Part shown: positions 9,330 through 20,332 of the stretch, in pieces
How positions within the stretch are numbered: position 1 is the first letter of the stretch
Layout: every line of letters begins with the position of its first letter
NCBI RefSeq assembly: GCF_003053565.1
Contig: NZ_QAXS01000014.1
Location: forward strand, 1 to 60,626
Source: Halanaerobium saccharolyticum
GTDB taxonomy: Bacteria > Bacillota > Halanaerobiia > Halanaerobiales > Halanaerobiaceae
DNA: 60,626 nucleotides
Reading direction: 5' to 3'
Notes under the pieces: model-generated
The model's input: only the letters and a program-made list of their open reading frames with translations
The model's database searches: none
What the model was told of the DNA's origin: nothing
Made by a program: the position numbers and the translations under genes

Positions 9330-10412
9330 TTAAATTATATCAAAATGAAACTCTGTAACTGTATGATATTTTTCTCCCGGTTTTAATACAGTTGAAGGGA
9401 AATTATCATGATTTGGCGAATCAGGATAGTGCTGAGTTTCTAAACAGAGAGCTCCTCTTTTAGGATATTCCTTATTTTCTTTTCCGGGTCCATTGGTATC
9501 AATTCCATTACCACTGTAGAACTGAACTCCAGGTTCTGTTGTCCAGACCTCCATTTGTCTGCCGGAGTGAGTTTCGATCACTCTGGCTGCCAGCTCCAGC
9601 TCATCTTCTTTTTCATTATTTAAGACCCAGTTATGGTCATAACCACCTGTAAACTCTAACTGCTCAAAATCAGCATCAATTTCTTTACCCAGTTCTCCAA
9701 TAGCAGTAAAATCAAAGGGAGTATCGTGGACTTCTTTAATTTCACCCGTTGGAATCATCCCCTCATTTACCGGATTAAAATGATCCGCATTGATATATAA
9801 GAGGTGGTCTTCTACAGTCCCTTCTCCATGACCCTTTAAATTAAAATAGCTGTGCTGAGTTAAATTAACAACGGTTTTTTGATCAGTTTCTGCCCGGTAG
9901 TCAACTCTTAATTTATTATCTTCAGTTAGAGTGTAATAAACAACTGCCTTTAAATTTCCAGGAAAGCCGCCTTCCCCATCTTCACTTAAGTGGGCTAATT
10001 TTAAAGACTTTTCGCCATTGATAATTGCTGTCTCGGCTGTCCAGAGTTGAGCGTTAAATCCTTTTTTCCCTCCGTGCAGACAGCAGGGATGTCCGGCAGG
10101 TTTTTCATTGATCTCCAGCTGATATGTATTTCCATCAAGTTCAAATTTTCCCTCAGCAATTCGGTTTCCATAACGTCCAATGAGAGCTCCAAAATAATTG
10201 GGGTCATTAAAATACTGTTCAAGCTTATCATAACCAAGAACAATATCATCAAGCTGACCATCACGGTTTGGCACAAATAACCTGACAATTATCCCACCAA
10301 AATTTGTTATTTCAACTTTCATCCCGTTTTCATTTTCTAAAGTATATAAATCTGCTGTTCTTCCATCTTCTAATTTTCCAAATTCTTTTTTTGAAATATT
10401 AATTTCACTCAT
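9330..10412 (-). CDS. galM: Aldose 1-epimerase (mutarotase)
   Basis: Interconverts alpha and beta anomers of aldoses such as glucose, galactose and xylose in the cytoplasm. The 360-residue length is typical. Family signatures are NYFGALIGRYGNRIAEG near the N-terminus, CCLHGGKKGFN, NLTQHSYFNLKG (catalytic His), YDHNWVL and a C-terminal ALCLETQHYPDSPN containing the catalytic Glu. The ATG follows GGAGG. It is the last gene of the first xylan block, 127 bp and one terminator after the GH3 gene. There it would speed supply of the alpha-pyranose form of released xylose to xylose isomerase. Confidence 0.95.
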   Translation of the reverse strand: MSEINISKKEFGKLEDGRTADLYTLENENGMKVEITNFGGIIVRLFVPNRDGQLDDIVLGYDKLEQYFNDPNYFGALIGRYGNRIAEGKFELDGNTYQLEINEKPAGHPCCLHGGKKGFNAQLWTAETAIINGEKSLKLAHLSEDGEGGFPGNLKAVVYYTLTEDNKLRVDYRAETDQKTVVNLTQHSYFNLKGHGEGTVEDHLLYINADHFNPVNEGMIPTGEIKEVHDTPFDFTAIGELGKEIDADFEQLEFTGGYDHNWVLNNEKEDELELAARVIETHSGRQMEVWTTEPGVQFYSGNGIDTNGPGKENKEYPKRGALCLETQHYPDSPNHDNFPSTVLKPGEKYHTVTEFHFDII

Positions 10413-10495
10413 AAAGATACCTCCGTCTTAAAATATTAAACTCCTTATTTTTTAAAATAACTCCTTATAACTATATTAGTGTTAAAAGTCAAAAA

Positions 10496-10522
10496 TCCTG
10501 CCAGAAACTAAAACTGGCAGGA
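10496..10522 (-). terminator. Terminator after the GH3 beta-xylosidase gene
   Basis: TCCTGCCAG (10496-10504) and CTGGCAGGA (10514-10522) form a perfect 9-bp stem. On the minus strand it is followed by ATTTTTG. Confidence 0.85.
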
Positions 10523-10538
10523 AATTAATTAACAAATA

Positions 10539-12722
10539 TTAATATTCAAACTCAACATTTTTTCCCTTAACAGTAATTTGAGACTTAAGAGTTTCTTTAC
10601 CTGTAAGCTGCTGACTGTAGCTGTCAGGCTGGCTGCCGCCAAGATAAACTTCAAACTCTCCCGTTTCTAATACCGCTTTTCCATCTTCATTGATTAAAGC
10701 AAAATCACGTGGTTTAAGTTTGAATTCAACTGTTTTGGCTTCATTAGGTGTTAATTCGACTCTTTCAACACCTCTAAGCTCATATTTAGGAACCGAAACA
10801 CTGCTTTCTAAGTCTTTTAAATATAACTGAACTACTTCAGTTCCCTTAACCTTACCAGTATTTTTAATTTTGGCAGTAAGCGTAATTTCTGCTTCCTCAT
10901 CTGCAGCAAAAGAGTCTGCAGATAATTTAAGTTCACTGTATTCAAAATCAGTATAGCTCAAACCAAAACCAAATGGGTATAACGGATCGGATTCCATAAA
11001 TCTATAAGTTCTATTCTGCATCGAATAATCTCTAAAGTCTGGCAGCTGATCCATTGATCTAACAAAAGTAACCGGTAATTTAGCAGATGGATTGTAATCG
11101 CCAAATAAAATATCGGCAACAGCATTGCCACCTTCTTCACCTGGATACCAGGCTTCTAAAACTGCTTCTGCTTTTTGGTCAACAGAATTCAATTCAACCG
11201 GACTACCATTAGTAATCACTGCAATAATTGGTTTACCTGTTTCAGCAACCGCCGCCAGCAGTTCTTCCTGCATACCAGGTAGGGCAATATCGATTTTATC
11301 ACCACCACCATCTGAGTTGGCAACTGCACCTTCTTCTCCTTCCAATTCAGGAGAAATACCCAAACACATAATTACTACGTCAGATTTTTCCGCAATAGAA
11401 ACTGCTTCTGCAAAACCTGCATCAGGCTGATTTCCCCAGTAAGAAGGCTCAGTCGTTCTTAAATCACAGCCTTCTGCATAAAAAACACGGGTCTGATCAT
11501 CGACAGCATTGTGAATTCCATCAACTAAGGTGACATATTTAGAAGCTTTACCACTGTAGTTTCCAATCAGTACCGGCTGGCTGTCAGCATTGGGACCAAT
11601 AACTGCTACAGAATCGAGTTCTTCTTTATTTAGCGGCAGAATATCATTCTGGTTTTTAAGCATTACAATTGACTGTCTTGCTGTCTCCCGGGCCAGCTCT
11701 CTATTTTCTGGACTATCATTAACTTCAAAAGGAATTTTATTAAAAGGAACCTCTCCTTTTGGATCAAACATTCCTAATTTAAATCTAGTTTTCATCAGTC
11801 TTTTAACTGACTTATCAATAGTTTCTTCAGTCAGCAGTCCCTTTTCTACAGCAATTTTCATACTCTCATAAACCCGGCCACAATTTAAGTCACAGCCCTT
11901 ATTGACTGCCATTGCTGCAGCTGCTTCGGGACTGTCCTGGACTTCATGCCTTAAATAAATATCCTCTATTGCACCACAGTCTGATACATAGTGACCGTCA
12001 AAGTTCCATTCTCCGCGCAGGATATTTTCCATTAATTCTTCACTGGCACAGGCTGGCTCACCATTAACTCTGTTGTAAGCGCCCATTACTGCCTCAACTT
12101 TTCCTTCTTTAACTGCATCCCTAAAGGCGGGGAGATATGTTTCGCGCAGATCTTTTTTATTAACTACCGCATCAAAATGATGACGCTCACTTTCCGGTCC
12201 ACTGTGAACTGCAAAGTGTTTGGCACAGGCAGCAGCTTTTAAGTATTTAGGATGATCTCCCTGCAGACCTTTAATAAAAGCAACACCCAGACGACCGGTT
12301 AAATAAGGATCTTCTCCATAAGTTTCCTGCCCTCTGCCCCAGCGTGGATCTCTAAAAATATTGATGTTGGGAGTCCAGAAAGTTAAACCCTTATAAATTC
12401 CGTAGTCGCTCTTTTTCTGAGCCTGATTGTATTTTGCTCTGGCTTCATCAGCAATAGTATCTGCTACATCATGCAGCAGTTCTTCATTAAAAGAAGCTGC
12501 CATTCCTATTGCCTGGGGAAAAACAGTTGCTGTTCCTGCTCTGGCTACTCCGTGCAGGCATTCATTCCACCAGTTATATTTTTTAATATCCAGTCTTTCA
12601 ACTGCCGCTGCATCGTAAATCATCTGCGACATTTTTTCTTCTAAAGTCATCCTTGAGACTAAGTCCTCCACCCTTGCTTCTAAAGGCAGGGAAGGATCTT
12701 TATATTTCATTTCTTCAGTCAT
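10539..12722 (-). CDS. Beta-xylosidase, glycoside hydrolase family 3
   Basis: Exo-acting enzyme releasing xylose from the non-reducing end of xylo-oligosaccharides. It has 727 aa and no signal peptide, so it acts on imported oligomers. The N-terminal GH3 barrel contains WWNECLHGVAR, FRDPRWGRGQETYGEDPYL and KHFAVHSGPE. The nucleophile is expected at Asp248 in YVSDCGAI. The alpha/beta sandwich domain (from about 350) and a C-terminal fibronectin-like domain with FGFGLSYT follow. The NEC and SDCGA signatures match the xylosidase/arabinosidase branch of GH3. It lies downstream of the GH67 gene in the same direction, with 117 bp between them, so it may belong to the opp-uxuA-aguA transcript or have its own promoter. 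A terminator follows it. Confidence 0.92.
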   Translation of the reverse strand: MTEEMKYKDPSLPLEARVEDLVSRMTLEEKMSQMIYDAAAVERLDIKKYNWWNECLHGVARAGTATVFPQAIGMAASFNEELLHDVADTIADEARAKYNQAQKKSDYGIYKGLTFWTPNINIFRDPRWGRGQETYGEDPYLTGRLGVAFIKGLQGDHPKYLKAAACAKHFAVHSGPESERHHFDAVVNKKDLRETYLPAFRDAVKEGKVEAVMGAYNRVNGEPACASEELMENILRGEWNFDGHYVSDCGAIEDIYLRHEVQDSPEAAAAMAVNKGCDLNCGRVYESMKIAVEKGLLTEETIDKSVKRLMKTRFKLGMFDPKGEVPFNKIPFEVNDSPENRELARETARQSIVMLKNQNDILPLNKEELDSVAVIGPNADSQPVLIGNYSGKASKYVTLVDGIHNAVDDQTRVFYAEGCDLRTTEPSYWGNQPDAGFAEAVSIAEKSDVVIMCLGISPELEGEEGAVANSDGGGDKIDIALPGMQEELLAAVAETGKPIIAVITNGSPVELNSVDQKAEAVLEAWYPGEEGGNAVADILFGDYNPSAKLPVTFVRSMDQLPDFRDYSMQNRTYRFMESDPLYPFGFGLSYTDFEYSELKLSADSFAADEEAEITLTAKIKNTGKVKGTEVVQLYLKDLESSVSVPKYELRGVERVELTPNEAKTVEFKLKPRDFALINEDGKAVLETGEFEVYLGGSQPDSYSQQLTGKETLKSQITVKGKNVEFEY

Positions 12723-12839
12723 GGTAAAATTCCTTTCTTATAATATAATAAGTAATATCAAAAATTATAATTTAGTAATTTGTTGATAATTATACTTTTT
12801 ATTCTCAGATTTTTATTAATTACATTAAATTAATTAGCC

Positions 12840-14933
12840 TTAATATATTGCCCGATCAAATTGATCATCAATCCCGGAGATCCTGTGGAAATAAGTATTT
12901 ACCTGATCGCGCCATTCAACTGCATTATCAAGCTGCATTTCTAATCTGTTTTTTACATTTTTATAAATAGTCTGATCCACTTTTCCTTCAAGTTTTTCCC
13001 AGTGGCCCTGCAGTTCTTTAACTGCTGCTACACCTCTAAAGTGGCTGTCATAGATATGCTGAATTACAGTTTTCCCGGAATCCAGCTCATGGGTATAGGG
13101 CACATGGTGGAAGAACAGCAGTAATTCATCCGGACAGCTTTCTATTGTCTCATATTTTTCTGCATTTTCTTTAAAGTACTGCCCTGCATAACCGGTTCCA
13201 GTTGCCAGACTGCGGTCAACACCGATCCCCTCATGGTCAGCTCGATGATAGGTTCCCCAGCGAGAATATTCATAACCATTAACATTTACTCCATAGTGGT
13301 GGCCGGGATTTACCATCCAGCCAATACCCAGGGGAGATGTATAATCTTCGTAAATTGTCCAGGAGTATAATAACATTCTGAGCAGGCTCTCCATCACTTC
13401 CTGATCCAGACCAAAGGTAATTTTAATCCACTCTTCTGTGATTTCAACCGCAGATAAATCTGGGTTCCAGGCCAGACGACCGTAACCATAAAGATTAGCC
13501 TGTGCTAAATGATGTCCGGTCCAGTTCTGGTCATTACCCACATTAACTACAGCTGCAAAGCCAGTATTAGTTTGATCATATAATGAACCGTCAACTATTC
13601 TCTTAACCGGTGTATCTTCTCCTTCAGCATAAGTATCAAAATCAGTAATCTTTTTCCACTGCGGAATTAAATAACACAGGTCTTTCTGCTGACCTGTATA
13701 TTCCTGAGTCACCTGCAGTTCAAGCACCTGATTGGTCTTCGGCATTGCTCCAAATAAAGGGGTAACAGGTTCTCTTACCTGAAAGTCCATTGGTCCATTT
13801 TTAATCTGTAAAAGTACATTTTCTTTAAATTCACCATCTAAATCTTTAAAATTATCATAGGCTGCCCGAGCCCGATCGGTTTCTTTGTCCCGCCAGTCCT
13901 GCTGACAGTTGTAAACAAAGCAGCGCCAGATTAGTAAGCCTCCGTAAGGCTCAAGTGCTTCTGCCAGCATATTAGCTCCATCAGCATGGCTGCGGCCGTA
14001 AGTAAAGGGACCCGGTCTACCTTCAGAATCTGCCTTAACTACAAAACCACCAAAGTCAGGAATCTGTTTATATATTTCAGCAGCCTTTTCCTTCCACCAG
14101 AGCCTAACCTTCTCATCCAGTGGGTCAGCAGTATCAATGCTGCTCAGCTGCATTGGAGAAGCATAGTTGGCACTTAAATAGGTAGTAATTCCATAATCTC
14201 TTAAAATATCAGCAATAGTAATTACCATCTCTATTTTATCATCAATAAGTCTGGTTTCCTCATAAGATACATTAACATTATTAATTGAAAGGGCGTTTAT
14301 TCCAATCGAAGCCAGCATTCGAGCATAGTCTTTAATCCTATTTAAATCGTTTACCAGATGATTATCCTGATAAAAAATTGATTTGCCTGCATAACCGCGC
14401 TCAATGCTGCCATCTAAATTATCCCAGTGATTAAGCATTCTGAGAGTATTTTTAGGGTTAGATAGAAGATCAAGCTGCTCTAAGTTATTTTCCTGCTGAA
14501 TTTCTCTTAAGAGTGCAAAAGCACCGTATAAAAGGCCCTGATCACTTTTTGCAGTGAGCAGGAGTAGATCTTCCTCTTTAAAATATTTAATTAAATAGCC
14601 CTCATCATTTAACTCAGCAAAATCAATACTTTTTAATAATAAATCTAGTTTTTCATTATCAGCTGCAATTTCTTTAAGTTCTTTTTCTGCAGCAATTAAA
14701 ATATTATTCTGAAACTGCTGATTAAAATTCAACTCAAAATCTGCACTTGAAAATTTCGCTAAAGCCCTATTTATTTCTTCCTTGATTGAAGCATTTAAAT
14801 TAGTCTTTCCATAAACAGAAATGTTACTCAGTAAGTCTTTATATTCTTTTAAATAACTATCACTCAGTTTTTCATAGCTGAGCCAGGCCTGATAGGCCTT
14901 AGAATTTTTATTAACTACTTTCATTTCGGACAT
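12840..14933 (-). CDS. aguA: Alpha-glucuronidase, glycoside hydrolase family 67
   Basis: Removes (4-O-methyl)-glucuronic acid from the terminal xylose of aldouronic acids. The 697-residue length and architecture fit family GH67: an N-terminal beta-sandwich, a central TIM barrel and a C-terminal helical domain. Recognisable blocks are [20 protein letters not shown] (substrate-binding loop), [17 protein letters not shown], and [14 protein letters not shown], which supplies the catalytic Asp and Glu. Also seen is [23 protein letters not shown], broken here after NGYEY. No signal peptide is present, so it is cytoplasmic. GGAGG precedes the ATG. It directly follows mannonate dehydratase, which acts further down the pathway of the released uronate. 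This gene marks the cluster as a glucuronoxylan system rather than a plain xylan system. Confidence 0.96.
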   Translation of the reverse strand: MSEMKVVNKNSKAYQAWLSYEKLSDSYLKEYKDLLSNISVYGKTNLNASIKEEINRALAKFSSADFELNFNQQFQNNILIAAEKELKEIAADNEKLDLLLKSIDFAELNDEGYLIKYFKEEDLLLLTAKSDQGLLYGAFALLREIQQENNLEQLDLLSNPKNTLRMLNHWDNLDGSIERGYAGKSIFYQDNHLVNDLNRIKDYARMLASIGINALSINNVNVSYEETRLIDDKIEMVITIADILRDYGITTYLSANYASPMQLSSIDTADPLDEKVRLWWKEKAAEIYKQIPDFGGFVVKADSEGRPGPFTYGRSHADGANMLAEALEPYGGLLIWRCFVYNCQQDWRDKETDRARAAYDNFKDLDGEFKENVLLQIKNGPMDFQVREPVTPLFGAMPKTNQVLELQVTQEYTGQQKDLCYLIPQWKKITDFDTYAEGEDTPVKRIVDGSLYDQTNTGFAAVVNVGNDQNWTGHHLAQANLYGYGRLAWNPDLSAVEITEEWIKITFGLDQEVMESLLRMLLYSWTIYEDYTSPLGIGWMVNPGHHYGVNVNGYEYSRWGTYHRADHEGIGVDRSLATGTGYAGQYFKENAEKYETIESCPDELLLFFHHVPYTHELDSGKTVIQHIYDSHFRGVAAVKELQGHWEKLEGKVDQTIYKNVKNRLEMQLDNAVEWRDQVNTYFHRISGIDDQFDRAIY

Positions 14934-14974
14934 TTTTGGCCTCCATTCAGAATTAAAAAGTTAAAGTATAAAAT

Positions 14975-16042
<1,068 letters not shown>

Positions 16043-16087
16043 TTAAATCACCTTTTCCCTTACTCTTCTCCTTTTTCTATAATCATA

Positions 16088-17104
16088 TTATTTTACACCT
16101 GTCAAGTCAATCTCTTCTTTCCTATGACATGAAACCCAGTGGTTATCTCCAATATTCACTAATTCAGGTTCCTTATTTTCGCAAATGTCTTTGGCATAAG
16201 GACAACGAGAAGCAAAATTACAGCCTTTTATCTCAGCTGAAGGATCGGGAACTTCTCCTTTTAGATTTTCACCCAGCCATTCCACATGAGGATCTGCTTC
16301 CGGAACAGCAGTCAATAGTGAAGCTGTATAGGGATGTTTGGGGTTGGTATAAAGCTCTTCTGTATCTGCAATTTCAACCAGCTTACCAAGGTACATAACA
16401 GCAACTTTATCACAGATATAGCGTATTACACTGAGATCATGTGCGACCATTAATAAGGTTAAATTCATTCTTTCTTTTAAATCATCTAATAGATTTAAAA
16501 TCTGAGCCTGAACTGAAACATCAAGGGCAGATACCGGTTCATCAGCAACAACCAGTTCCGGTTCTAAAGCCAGGGCTCTGGCAATACCAATTCTCTGTCT
16601 TTGACCACCACTAAAAGCATGTGGATAACGAGTCATATATTTTTTATCCAGTCCTACCAGATCAAGTAATTCTTCGACTCGTGCCTTATATTTCTCTTTT
16701 GGCCAGCCCTGAACAACCAGAGGTTCGGCAATTATATCAAGTACAGACATCCTGGGATTTAGAGAGGAAAATGGATCCTGAAAAATCATCTGAATCTCAC
16801 TTCTAACATCTTTCAACTTATTATAATCAAGCTCTGCTAAATCAACAACATTTCCATTTTTCCTTCTAAAAAGAACTTCTCCTTCAGTTGGATCAATTGC
16901 TCTTAAAATGGAACGGGAGGCAGTTGTTTTTCCACAGCCTGATTCTCCAACCAATCCCATTGTTTCACCTTTATTTAAAGTAAAACTAATATCATTTACA
17001 GCTTTTACATCTCCAACATGTTTATTAAAAAAACCTTGAGTAATAGGAAAGTATTTCTTTAAACCATCAACTTTTAAGATTTCATTTTCAGCTAACTTTG
17101 CCAT
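16088..17104 (-). CDS. Oligosaccharide/oligopeptide ABC transporter ATP-binding protein (OppF type)
   Basis: One of two ATPase subunits of a family 5 ABC importer. It has 338 aa, with Walker A GESGCGKTT, Q-loop QMIFQDPFSSLNPR, signature SGGQRQRIGIARAL, Walker B LVVADEPVSALD and H-loop VAHDLS. The C-terminal OppD/F extension carries a Cys-containing motif (CNFASRCPYAKDICENKEPEL), which in this family can bind an Fe-S cluster. Its ATG overlaps the upstream oppD stop by one base (TAATG), implying translational coupling. The surrounding genes point to (glucurono)xylo-oligosaccharides rather than peptides as the cargo. Confidence 0.93.
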   Translation of the reverse strand: MAKLAENEILKVDGLKKYFPITQGFFNKHVGDVKAVNDISFTLNKGETMGLVGESGCGKTTASRSILRAIDPTEGEVLFRRKNGNVVDLAELDYNKLKDVRSEIQMIFQDPFSSLNPRMSVLDIIAEPLVVQGWPKEKYKARVEELLDLVGLDKKYMTRYPHAFSGGQRQRIGIARALALEPELVVADEPVSALDVSVQAQILNLLDDLKERMNLTLLMVAHDLSVIRYICDKVAVMYLGKLVEIADTEELYTNPKHPYTASLLTAVPEADPHVEWLGENLKGEVPDPSAEIKGCNFASRCPYAKDICENKEPELVNIGDNHWVSCHRKEEIDLTGVK

Positions 17105-18111
17105 TATTTATCACCTAAATCCTGATGCAGATAACAATTTACATAATGATCTGCTGATATTTCCTGTCTCTCTGGATAAGCGCTTTCACAAACCTCTCCA
17201 ATTTTTTTCCGACAGCGGGTATGAAAAGGACATCCTTTTGGTAGAGAATAAGCATCGGGAACTGCCCCTTCAATAGAAGCAAGTTTCCCTTCATTTCCAG
17301 TCATCCTCGGAATAGACTTTAATAAATCCTGAGTATAGGGATGAGCAGGGTTATCAAATATCTCTTCTACAGGACCTGATTCTACAACTCTTCCCAAATA
17401 CATAACATTAACATAATCAACCATGTGGGCTATTACTCCTAAATCATGGGTAATTAAAATTAGAGAAAGGTTGTAGTCTGCCTGCATCTTTTTGATCAGT
17501 TTTAGAACCTGAGCCTGAATTGTAACATCTAAAGCTGTTGTTGGCTCATCAGCAATTAATAGCTGCGGCTCACAGGCCAATCCCATTGCAATCATTGCTC
17601 TCTGTCTCATTCCACCACTGTACTGAAATGGATATTCGTCAATTCTCTGCTCTGGTTTTGAAATACCAACTTTTTTTAATAATTCTAAGGCTTTTCTTCG
17701 TGCCTCATCTTTATCTATATCTTCATGATAGAGCAGTTTTTCTATAATCTGATTACCGATTGTATGAACAGGACTAAAAGCCGTCATCGGCTCCTGAAAA
17801 ATCATTGACATTTCTGGTCCTCTAATAGAGCGCATATGCTCTCCATCAGCTTTTAAATTAATTATATCATGCTGTTTTTTATTTTTATCATAATATTTAA
17901 TTGTCCCAGCTGCAATTTCTCCCACACCTGGCAGTAGACGCATCACCGAAGTTGAAGTAACTGATTTTCCACAGCCTGATTCTCCAACTATTCCAACCGC
18001 TTCTCCTCTTTCAACTTTAAAATCAACCCCATTTAAGGCGCGAACAATTCCTTCATCCGTATGAAAATGAACATTTAAATTTTCAACTTCCAATATATTA
18101 TTATTTGCCAT
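17104..18111 (-). CDS. Oligosaccharide/oligopeptide ABC transporter ATP-binding protein (OppD type)
   Basis: The second ATPase of the family 5 importer, 335 aa from the ATG at 18111. That start is chosen over an upstream TTG because AGGGTGA lies five to six bases before it. Motifs are Walker A GESGCGKSVT, Q-loop SMIFQEPMTAFSP, signature SGGMRQRAMIAMGL, Walker B LLIADEPTTALD and H-loop ITHDLG. The C-terminal Cys-rich extension (GCPFHTRCRKKIGEVCE) matches that of OppF. It is read after oppC and before oppF in a tightly packed operon. Confidence 0.93.
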   Translation of the reverse strand: MANNNILEVENLNVHFHTDEGIVRALNGVDFKVERGEAVGIVGESGCGKSVTSTSVMRLLPGVGEIAAGTIKYYDKNKKQHDIINLKADGEHMRSIRGPEMSMIFQEPMTAFSPVHTIGNQIIEKLLYHEDIDKDEARRKALELLKKVGISKPEQRIDEYPFQYSGGMRQRAMIAMGLACEPQLLIADEPTTALDVTIQAQVLKLIKKMQADYNLSLILITHDLGVIAHMVDYVNVMYLGRVVESGPVEEIFDNPAHPYTQDLLKSIPRMTGNEGKLASIEGAVPDAYSLPKGCPFHTRCRKKIGEVCESAYPERQEISADHYVNCYLHQDLGDK

Positions 18112-18143
18112 TATATTCACCCTGTCTTTCAATAAAAATTTCC

Positions 18144-19268
18144 TTACTTAGAATATGGATCTGCTGCATCTCTGATACCATCTCCTAAAAAGTTAAATGC
18201 CAGAACTGTGATAATTACAAATAAACCGGGCAGCATTAACCAGGGAGCATTTGCGATTGTATAAAGATTCTGCGCTTTCTGTAATAGAACACCCCAACTA
18301 ATAACAGGAGCCTGTAATCCAATACCAAGGAAACTTAAAGCTGTTTCTCCTAAAATCATTCCTGGAATAGCAAGAGTTAACGAAGCAATAATATGACTTA
18401 AAAAAGAAGGAAGCATGTGAATAAAAATAATTTCTAAAGGACTTCTCCCCATCAAACGGGCAGCTATTACAAATTCTTCTTCTCTCAATGATAAAAATCT
18501 TCCTCTTACTACTCGGGCCAGACTTGTCCAGCTCATTAAAGATAAAATTATTGTAATCGCAAGATAGACCTGAATTGCAGACCAGCTTGAGGGTAAAGCA
18601 GCACTCAAACCCATCCAGAGAGGTAACTGGGGAATAGACCTTACTAACTCAATCATCCTCTGAATAAATAGATCAATTTTGCCACCAAAATAGCCACCAA
18701 TTCCTCCAATTAAAATTCCTAAAAATAAACTTACAGCAACACCAATTAAACCTATCGAAAGTGAAATCCGAGCCCCATAAATAATTCTGGCAAATAAATC
18801 TCTTCCTAATGAATCAGCCCCAAAAATAAAGACCGGTCTGTTTTCATCACCTGTACCAAAAAGATGAATATCAGTTTCAAAAAGACCGAGAACTTCGTAC
18901 TCAAAACCTTCCACAAAAAACTTTATCGGAGTTGGTTTTGATTCATCTTCTGTATAAATATCTTCAAAAGTCTCCATATCAACTTCTTTGTTGTAAGGAT
19001 AAATCATTGGCCTTAAACTGAAATTACCCTCTGCATCTTCAAAATGCAATTGATGAGGTGGAGCCTCCTTGTAGGAAACTCTTCTCTGATGTGGGTCTTG
19101 AGCAGAAAAGAAAGGTGCAAATATTGCCAGCGCATACATTATAATAAGTACTATTCCTGCTGCCATTGCCAGTTTATGTTTTTTAAAACGCATCCAGATT
19201 AATTCTTTTTGTGAGGCAGCATAGATGTCATCTTCATAATTTCCGTTTTGGTTATTTTCTTTTGCCAT
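18144..19268 (-). CDS. Oligosaccharide/oligopeptide ABC transporter permease (OppC type)
   Basis: A membrane subunit of the family 5 importer, 374 aa. A long cytoplasmic N-terminus and first transmembrane helix (about 32-55) precede an extracytoplasmic loop of roughly 100 residues. Five more helices follow. The inner-membrane EAA-type loop appears as EEEFVIAARLMGRSPLEIIFIHMLP (broken here after RLMGR). The block FGADSLGRDLFARIIYGARISL (shown to ARII) is typical of OppC/DppC. It lies 14 bp downstream of oppB and 12 bp before the oppD reading frame. The enlarged first loop is also seen in sugar-linked members of this family. Confidence 0.92.
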   Translation of the reverse strand: MAKENNQNGNYEDDIYAASQKELIWMRFKKHKLAMAAGIVLIIMYALAIFAPFFSAQDPHQRRVSYKEAPPHQLHFEDAEGNFSLRPMIYPYNKEVDMETFEDIYTEDESKPTPIKFFVEGFEYEVLGLFETDIHLFGTGDENRPVFIFGADSLGRDLFARIIYGARISLSIGLIGVAVSLFLGILIGGIGGYFGGKIDLFIQRMIELVRSIPQLPLWMGLSAALPSSWSAIQVYLAITIILSLMSWTSLARVVRGRFLSLREEEFVIAARLMGRSPLEIIFIHMLPSFLSHIIASLTLAIPGMILGETALSFLGIGLQAPVISWGVLLQKAQNLYTIANAPWLMLPGLFVIITVLAFNFLGDGIRDAADPYSK

Positions 19269-19281
19269 TTACTCACACCTC

Positions 19282-20265
19282 CTAAACATATCTAATTCTG
19301 GGATCTACCAGAGCTAATAAAATATCCGAAATAAATGTACCAATAACTGTTAAAACACTTAAGAGCATAATAAAACTACCGGCTAAATACATATCCTGAC
19401 TTTTTAAAGCATCTAATAATAATGGACCTGTAGTTGGCAGGCTTAAAACAACAGCAGTAATTGTTGAGCCTGAAATTAATTTTGGTAACTGCCAGCCTAA
19501 AGTTGAAATAAATGGATTTAAAGCAATTCGAACAGGATACTTTAAAATAACCTTATAATTTGGGATTCCTTTGGACTTAGCAGTAGTAACATATGGTTTT
19601 CCAAGCTCATCTAAAAGGTTAGCTCTCATAATTCTTACTAGACCAGCTGTTCCTGCCGTTCCGACAACCACTACCGGAATCCATAAATGCTGCAGTAGAT
19701 CTGTAATTTTACCTATTCCCCAGGCTGCATCAGCATATTCTGGAGAAAATAATCCACCAACATTAATCCCGAAATATTTAAAACTAACATACATTAAAAC
19801 AAGGGCCAATAAAAAGTTTGGTGTAGCTACACCAATAAAACTTAAAAAAGTAAAAAAGTAATCACTGAGCGAATTCTGTCTTAATGCAGTATAAATTCCG
19901 ATTGGGAAGGCAACTATCCAGGTAAATAAAAGTGAAGATATTGAAATTACCAGGGTTAATCCCAGTCTCTCCCAAACAAGTTCATTAACGGGACGATTCC
20001 AGGAAAAAGAAAAGCCCATATCTCCTGTTAAAAAGTTACCGATCCATTTAAAATATTGAACATATACCGGATCATCAAGACCATACTGTTCCCGCAAATA
20101 TTCTATCTGTTCATCCGAAACATCTGTACCCATTGATCTTAACTGAGTAATATAAGATGTTAAATAATCACCTGGGGGAAGCTGAATAATAATAAATGAT
20201 AATATTGAAATAATTACAAGGGTGACAACCATAAATAATAATCTGTGCATAATGAATTTAGACAT
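19282..20265 (-). CDS. Oligosaccharide/oligopeptide ABC transporter permease (OppB type)
   Basis: A membrane subunit, 327 aa, with six predicted helices. The N-terminal MHRLLFMVVTLVIISILSF is typical of OppB/DppB. The EAA loop reads VTTAKSKGIPNYKVILKYPVR. It follows oppA after a strong intercistronic stem-loop (20285-20322), which may keep its expression below that of the binding protein. It partners OppC in the translocation pore. Confidence 0.93.
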   Translation of the reverse strand: MSKFIMHRLLFMVVTLVIISILSFIIIQLPPGDYLTSYITQLRSMGTDVSDEQIEYLREQYGLDDPVYVQYFKWIGNFLTGDMGFSFSWNRPVNELVWERLGLTLVISISSLLFTWIVAFPIGIYTALRQNSLSDYFFTFLSFIGVATPNFLLALVLMYVSFKYFGINVGGLFSPEYADAAWGIGKITDLLQHLWIPVVVVGTAGTAGLVRIMRANLLDELGKPYVTTAKSKGIPNYKVILKYPVRIALNPFISTLGWQLPKLISGSTITAVVLSLPTTGPLLLDALKSQDMYLAGSFIMLLSVLTVIGTFISDILLALVDPRIRYV

Positions 20266-20284
20266 CAGATGACCTCCTTTATTT

Positions 20285-20322
20285 AAAGCTGTACTGCAGT
20301 TTTAAAACCACAGTACAGCTTT
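20285..20322 (-). terminator. Intercistronic stem-loop between oppA and oppB
   Basis: AAAGCTGTACTG (20285-20296) and CAGTACAGCTTT (20311-20322) are perfectly complementary over 12 bp. There is no strong T run, so read-through or mRNA protection is more likely than full termination. Comparable stems follow the binding-protein genes at 31067, 39399 and 44828. Confidence 0.75.
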
Positions 20323-20332
20323 ATAAAATTAC